Source of the DNA: CAYJPV01 sp964396055
Lineage (GTDB): Bacteria; Acidobacteriota; Vicinamibacteria; Vicinamibacterales; JAKQTR01
Length of the DNA stretch: 16,443 nt
Assembly: GCA_964396055.1 (NCBI GenBank)
Contig: CAYNDV010000107.1
Location: 1-16,443, forward strand
Direction: 5' to 3'
Part shown: positions 13,031-16,443 of the stretch, in pieces
How the letters are laid out: every line of letters begins with the position of its first letter
Position numbering within the stretch: the first letter of the stretch is position 1
The notes under the pieces: generated by a model
What the model was told of the DNA's origin: nothing
What the model saw: the letters and a program-made list of their open reading frames with translations, nothing else
The model's database searches: none
Made by a program: the position numbers and the translations under genes

Positions 13031-13591
13031 ATGTTGCCCGAACCCGGCCGCGACGATCGTCCGGGGACGGGGACGGCCCCGGAACCACCGGCCAGCCCGG
13101 GCGCGAGGCGCGCGCTGACGGCGCTGGCGGTCGTGGGCCTCGCCGTGTCGGGGCTCGTCTTCCTGCGGGCGGGATGGCTGCTGGCCGGCACCTCCGCCTA
13201 CGTACTGTTCGGCCGGACGGTGACGGCCACGGTGGCCAGCGTGGAGCGGCACGACGTCATCGTGCGCAAGCCGCGGCCCTCACGCCCCGTCGCCCGGTAT
13301 CGCGGCACCTACCGGTTCGTCGCGCCGGCGGCCGACGGGACACCCCGCACCTGGGAAGGCCGCTTCGAGACGGCCGACTTCCTGGGCGACGACCGTGTCG
13401 CTACCGTGTCGGACCCCTTACAGGTGCGGTACCTGGCGTTCCGCCCGGCGTGGTCGCGGCCCGCCGACAGCACCGACATCGACAACTGGCTCATGGCCGC
13501 GTTGATGACGCTCGCCGCCGGTTTCGGCGGCCTCGTCAGCCTGCTGCTCCTGCGCATGGCGGCTTCTGGGGGCGTGGGGACTGGGGCGTAA
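13031..13591 (+). CDS. Two-TM protein, DUF3592-like
   Basis: This 186-aa membrane protein has a Pro-rich N-terminus, a first hydrophobic segment (ALTALAVVGLAVSGLVFLRA, about residues 28-47), a beta-rich soluble part of about 90 residues (TVTATVASVERHDV, ARYRGTYRFVAPAADG, DPLQVRYLAFRP) and a second hydrophobic segment (LMAALMTLAAGFGGLVSLLL, about 154-173). This TM-beta domain-TM layout, with a 'GTVVSVE...Y.Y.V.G....G' type core and 'V.Y.P..P' end, matches DUF3592 proteins, whose function is unknown. The ATG at 13031 is 4 bp after the transporter stop; an overlapping GTG at 13019 would add four residues. Neither has a clear ribosome site. The end runs into the heptad repeat region. Confidence 0.7.
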   Translation: MLPEPGRDDRPGTGTAPEPPASPGARRALTALAVVGLAVSGLVFLRAGWLLAGTSAYVLFGRTVTATVASVERHDVIVRKPRPSRPVARYRGTYRFVAPAADGTPRTWEGRFETADFLGDDRVATVSDPLQVRYLAFRPAWSRPADSTDIDNWLMAALMTLAAGFGGLVSLLLLRMAASGGVGTGA

Positions 13592-13599
13592 GGTCAGTC

Positions 13600-13634
13600 A
13601 GAAGCAAGAAGCAAGAAGCAAGAATCCAGAAGGG
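13600..13634 (+). repeat. Heptanucleotide tandem repeat (AGAAGCA x3 plus two decayed units)
   Basis: The units are AGAAGCA, AGAAGCA, AGAAGCA, AGAATCC and AGAAGGG, followed by ACAC. An inverted relative lies at 13697-13724; read on the minus strand it is AGTC, AGAAGCA twice, AGAAGGA and ACAC. Both copies therefore share the same borders (AGTC at one end, AGAAGG-ACAC at the other) but differ in the number of units. Confidence 0.75.
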
Positions 13635-13696
13635 ACACGGTACACGCAGTGCAGCGCTTCAGCCCTGCCCCTCGCCGCACCCGCATCGTTGAGGCG

Positions 13697-13724
13697 TGTT
13701 CCTTCTTGCTTCTTGCTTCTGACT
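13697..13724 (-). repeat. Inverted second copy of the heptad repeat element
   Basis: On the minus strand it reads AGTC, AGAAGCA, AGAAGCA, AGAAGGA, ACAC. It is homologous to 13596-13638 but shorter by two units, so the two copies look like the same element inserted or duplicated in opposite directions, with unit number changed afterwards. Confidence 0.65.
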
Positions 13725-13737
13725 CCGTCCCGTTCCC

Positions 13738-15921
13738 TTACCGTACCTTCCCCAACGCTGCCATGACCCGCCCCGGCGTCAGCGGCAACTGCGGCACCCG
13801 CGCGCCGGTGGCGTCGAAGATCGCGTTGGCGATGACGGCGCCCATCTGCACGATCGCCGGCTCGCCGCCGCCCTGCGCTGCCAGGTCCGACGGCACGATG
13901 ACGCACTCGATGGCCGGCAGCCACGAGAAGCGCGGCAGTTCGTAGGTGCCGAAGTTCCTGTCGAGCACTTCGCCGTTGGCGAACCGCACTTCCTCGGTCA
14001 GGGCGTAGCCGAGGCCCATCATGATGCAGCCTTCCATCTGCTGCCGTGCGCCCTCGGGATTGACGACGAGCCCCATGTCCTGGGCACAGACCACGCGGCG
14101 GACGCGCACGGCGCCGGTGGCCTTGTCCACCTCGACCTGCGCGATGTTGGCGCAGTAGGTGCCCGCATCGACGCCGAGGGCCACGCCCACGCCGCGGCCG
14201 CTCGGGCCCGGCGCCGGCGTCCAGCCGAACTGCTTCGCGGCGGCCTCGAGTACGCGCCGCATCCGCTCGTCGCTCAGGTGCGCCAGGCGGAACGCCACCG
14301 GGTCCTCGCCCAGCGCGGCGGCCACCACGTCGATGTGCGACTCGCGCGCGAAGGCGTTGCTGTTGGCGGCGGGCGCGCGCCACGGACCGATGGCGAACGG
14401 GTGCAGCCCTGGCGTATTGGCGTTCCACCCGCCGCGCGCCACGGTGCGATGGTGCGGGAAGTTGTAGAAGTGCGCCGCGCCGCGTTCGCCGGCGCCCGTC
14501 ACCGTGTAGTCCCAGTGGACGATGCGCTTCGCGGCATCGACGCCGGCCCGCACGGCCATCACGGCCGCGGGTCTGAACGTGTCGAAGAAGAACTCCTCCT
14601 CGCGGCTCCACACGACGCGGACCGGCACACCCGCCAGCACCGCCAGGCGGGCGGCCTCGACGGCCTGCCGCGATGCGCTCTTGCCGCCGAACCCGCCGCC
14701 GACGTGCGGCGTGATGATGCGCACCTTCTCGGGCGGCAGCTTCAGTGCCTGCGCCACCTGCGACTTGAGGGGGAACGGCGTCTGCGTGCCTGCCCACACC
14801 GTCACCTTGCCGTCCTTCATCTCGGCCACCGCCGAGTGCGTCTCCATGGCCGCGTGGGCCACGTAGCTGTTCAGGTACTTCGCCTCGAAGGTTCGCGCGG
14901 CCAGGCGTTCGCCTTCGGCGAGCGATCCGCCTTCCTGAACCGTCTGCCCGGCCGGCGCGGTCTTCTCGAGGTGCTCGAAGATCGTCCGGTCGTTCAGCGT
15001 GTTCGGTGACGGCGAGAAGGTCGCCTTCACGAGGGCGAGCGCCCGGTCCGCTTCGTCGCGATGCGCGTGGAGCACGGCCACGAGGTCGCCGTCCCTGATC
15101 ACCCGGACGCCGGGCGCCGCCTCGGCGGCCGTGACGTCCACGCTGGCCAGCGTGGCCCCGTGGGCCGGCGGCCTGAGGAGGCGTGCGTGCAGCGCGCCCG
15201 GCGGCACGATGTCGCCGGCGTACTTCGCCCGGCCGGTGACCTTGTCGATCGCGTCACGGCGGGGCGCGGAGGTCCCCACCACGGTGTACGCGGTTCGTGC
15301 CTCGACGCGGGCGGGCTTGCTGACCGTGCGCTCGATGCGCCCCGTGCCGCCGGCGGCGCTCCACACCAGAGCTTCGTAGCGCACCTGCCGCTTCGGGTCG
15401 GCCTTCACCAGCACGGCCCCGTTCGCCGTCGCGAGCTGGTCGGCCGGGACCTTCAGCTGCTCGGCCGCCCATTCCACCAGGACAGCCTTCGTCTCGGCCG
15501 CGGCCTGCCGCAGCACGGGGCCGAACTGCCGGATGCTCAACGATCCGAACGTGCCCATGTCCCACGGGCACAGGTCGGTGTCGCCCATGACGATGTCCAC
15601 GGAGGTGAGCGGCACGTCGAGCTCTTCGGCCACGAGCTGGGGCAGGGAGGTCATCGCGCCCTGGCCCATTTCGATCTTGCCCACCAGGCAGGTCACGCGC
15701 CCGTCCTTGCCGATGTGCACGTACGCGTTGAAGTCGGTGGGATACCCCTGCCGGGCCGGAGCCTGCGCCGCGCCCGTCCGGGCGCCCAGCAGGCCCTCGG
15801 CCGTGAAGATGACCAGCAGGCCCGTGCTCGTCAGCTTCAGGAACTCGCGCCGGTCCATCGTCGTCACGAAGCCCCAGCCGTCGGGGAGTTCGGTTTCGAA
15901 GACGTCGTCGTGGCGGGTCAT
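13738..15921 (-). CDS. Xanthine-dehydrogenase-family molybdopterin-binding subunit with Tat signal
   Basis: This 727-aa large catalytic subunit is of the molybdenum hydroxylase type, closest in layout to isoquinoline 1-oxidoreductase beta/aldehyde oxidase-like enzymes. Residues 23-46 form a twin-arginine signal (DRREFLKLTSTGLLVIFTA), so the mature enzyme should lie in the periplasm. Moco-contact segments are MGQGAMTSLPQLVAEEL (85-101), GTFGSLSIRQFG (123-134), HVGGGFGGK (406-414) and, at the C-terminus, QGGGEP (683-688), whose Glu687 fits the catalytic base. The start overlaps the small-subunit stop as ATGA; a later ATG at residue 22 (MDRREF) is also a fair start. The reading frame extends further upstream without good reason. 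No FAD (CoxM-type) subunit is adjacent, as usual for this cytochrome-linked subgroup. Substrate unknown; an aldehyde or N-heterocycle is likely. Confidence 0.9.
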   Translation of the reverse strand: MTRHDDVFETELPDGWGFVTTMDRREFLKLTSTGLLVIFTAEGLLGARTGAAQAPARQGYPTDFNAYVHIGKDGRVTCLVGKIEMGQGAMTSLPQLVAEELDVPLTSVDIVMGDTDLCPWDMGTFGSLSIRQFGPVLRQAAAETKAVLVEWAAEQLKVPADQLATANGAVLVKADPKRQVRYEALVWSAAGGTGRIERTVSKPARVEARTAYTVVGTSAPRRDAIDKVTGRAKYAGDIVPPGALHARLLRPPAHGATLASVDVTAAEAAPGVRVIRDGDLVAVLHAHRDEADRALALVKATFSPSPNTLNDRTIFEHLEKTAPAGQTVQEGGSLAEGERLAARTFEAKYLNSYVAHAAMETHSAVAEMKDGKVTVWAGTQTPFPLKSQVAQALKLPPEKVRIITPHVGGGFGGKSASRQAVEAARLAVLAGVPVRVVWSREEEFFFDTFRPAAVMAVRAGVDAAKRIVHWDYTVTGAGERGAAHFYNFPHHRTVARGGWNANTPGLHPFAIGPWRAPAANSNAFARESHIDVVAAALGEDPVAFRLAHLSDERMRRVLEAAAKQFGWTPAPGPSGRGVGVALGVDAGTYCANIAQVEVDKATGAVRVRRVVCAQDMGLVVNPEGARQQMEGCIMMGLGYALTEEVRFANGEVLDRNFGTYELPRFSWLPAIECVIVPSDLAAQGGGEPAIVQMGAVIANAIFDATGARVPQLPLTPGRVMAALGKVR

Positions 15922-16394
15922 CGGGCGCCTCCCTTCATGGCGGCGGCCGCCGTGTCGATGGCCTTCACGATCCGATCGTGGGCGCCGCAGCGGCAGAGGT
16001 GGCCGTCCATTTCCCGCGCGATGTCCGCACGGGTGGGCGAGGGGTGCTTCGTGAGGAGGGCGTAGGCGCCGAGGATCATGCCGGGCGTGCAGAAGCCGCA
16101 CTGGAAGCCCACATGGTCCACGAACGCCTGCTGCACCGGGTGCAGCCGCGTGCCGCTGGCGAGTCCCTCGATGGTGATGACCCGCGTGCCCGCCACGTCC
16201 TTCATGGGCGTCGCGCACGAGCGCACCGGCTGGTCGTTGACGAGCACCGTGCAGGCGCCGCAGACGGACTCGCCGCACCCGAACTTGGTGCCGGTGAGCC
16301 CGAGATCGTCGCGCAGGACCCACAGCAGCATCCGCGTCTCGTCGACGGTGATGCGCGTGGGCGTGCCGTTGAGGGTGAACGCGATGTCCCGCAT
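15918..16394 (-). CDS. [2Fe-2S] subunit of a molybdenum hydroxylase (CoxS/IorA-like)
   Basis: This 158-aa protein has two [2Fe-2S] domains of the xanthine-oxidase type. The plant-ferredoxin-like domain has Cys40, Cys45, Cys48 and Cys60 (FGCGESVCGACTVLV), and the helical domain has Cys99, Cys102, Cys134 and Cys136 (QCGFCTPGM, HLCRCG). The length is standard. It lacks its own signal peptide and would be carried out with the Tat-bearing large subunit. AGGAGG lies 7 nt before the ATG at 16394, the best ribosome site of this pair. It transfers electrons from the molybdenum site, and its gene is coupled to the large subunit by ATGA. The promoter would lie at or beyond the right edge. Confidence 0.95.
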   Translation of the reverse strand: MRDIAFTLNGTPTRITVDETRMLLWVLRDDLGLTGTKFGCGESVCGACTVLVNDQPVRSCATPMKDVAGTRVITIEGLASGTRLHPVQQAFVDHVGFQCGFCTPGMILGAYALLTKHPSPTRADIAREMDGHLCRCGAHDRIVKAIDTAAAAMKGGAR

Positions 16395-16422
16395 GGGCAG
16401 GCCTCCTGGGGGCTCAGTGTAC

Positions 16423-16443
16423 AGAGGCTAGAGGCTGGAGGCT
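16423..16443 (+). repeat. Heptanucleotide tandem repeat (AGAGGCT, AGAGGCT, GGAGGCT), cut by window edge
   Basis: Three units of the same heptad family as at 1614-1641 and 13600-13634 lie upstream of the molybdenum hydroxylase genes. The array reaches the last base of the window and may go on. Confidence 0.65.

Larger units (their letters stand above)
13596..13724. terminator. Long inverted repeat between convergent genes, possible bidirectional terminator
   Basis: Bases 13596-13617 and 13703-13724 form a perfect 22-bp inverted repeat around an 85-base centre. The arms are AGTC followed by heptads of the AGAAGCA type, and the reverse complement. It lies between the stops of the plus-strand DUF3592-like gene and the minus-strand molybdopterin gene, where a two-way terminator would be expected. 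There is no T-run, so termination by an intrinsic mechanism is not proven. No gene lies in 13592-13737. Confidence 0.4.

Noticed and set aside
12408..13191. Minus-strand frames opposite the TauE/SafE gene (12151-13191 and others)
   Set aside because: Shadows of the plus-strand membrane protein; their translations are His/Arg/Gly-rich without motifs.
1..16443. tRNA, rRNA, CRISPR array, insertion sequence, phage genes or toxin-antitoxin pair
   Set aside because: None was seen on either strand; the only repeats are the short heptads, the small tandem duplications and the inverted repeats listed.

Overview
The window is GC-rich, almost fully coding DNA from a bacterium that reads as anaerobic or facultative. 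The gene content and intergenic style suggest Acidobacteriota (Vicinamibacteria-like) or another GC-rich, Hdr-carrying phylum. That placement is my inference, since no rRNA or other phylogenetic marker is present.

Bases 1-11051 (minus strand) hold one tightly packed operon of thirteen genes, cut by the left edge of the window. In transcription order they are hdrC, hdrB, the N-terminal half of hdrA, a DRTGG/GHKL-ATPase protein, a small DRTGG protein, a PHP-GHKL ATPase fusion, nuoE, hndB, nuoF, a chimera of a NuoG/HydA-type ferredoxin domain with the C-terminal half of HdrA, mvhD, mvhG and mvhA (first 69 codons only). Spacing is 1-33 bp or ATGA-type overlaps, and most genes have a clear Shine-Dalgarno. 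The parts look like a soluble cytoplasmic redox machine. A group 3c-like [NiFe] hydrogenase (MvhAGD) feeds a flavin-containing HdrA that is split over two genes, with HdrBC on one side and an NAD(P)-reactive FMN module (NuoEF/HndABC-like) on the other. The layout looks like a HydABC/HndABCD NAD-linked [FeFe]-hydrogenase operon, including its DRTGG/PHP/ATPase companions, in which the H-cluster domain has been replaced by HdrA and a [NiFe] hydrogenase. Electron bifurcation or confurcation between H2, NAD(P)H, ferredoxin and an unknown disulfide-type HdrB substrate is the natural hypothesis.

Bases 11052-11444 form a divergent intergenic region with several perfect inverted repeats and a candidate structured RNA. 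From 11445 (plus strand) come an Rrf2-family regulator with Fe-S-type cysteines, a coupled 67-aa protein of unknown function, a TauE/SafE-type membrane transporter (possibly leaderless) and a two-TM DUF3592-like protein. The Rrf2 protein is the obvious candidate to control the hydrogenase/Hdr operon.

Bases 13592-13737 lie between convergent genes and contain two inverted copies of a heptanucleotide tandem repeat. The same heptad family (AGRRGCN) appears at 1614-1641 and at the right edge. Bases 13738-16394 (minus strand) encode a two-gene xanthine-dehydrogenase-family enzyme: a [2Fe-2S] subunit, then a large molybdopterin subunit with a twin-arginine signal. It looks periplasmic and unrelated to the first operon.
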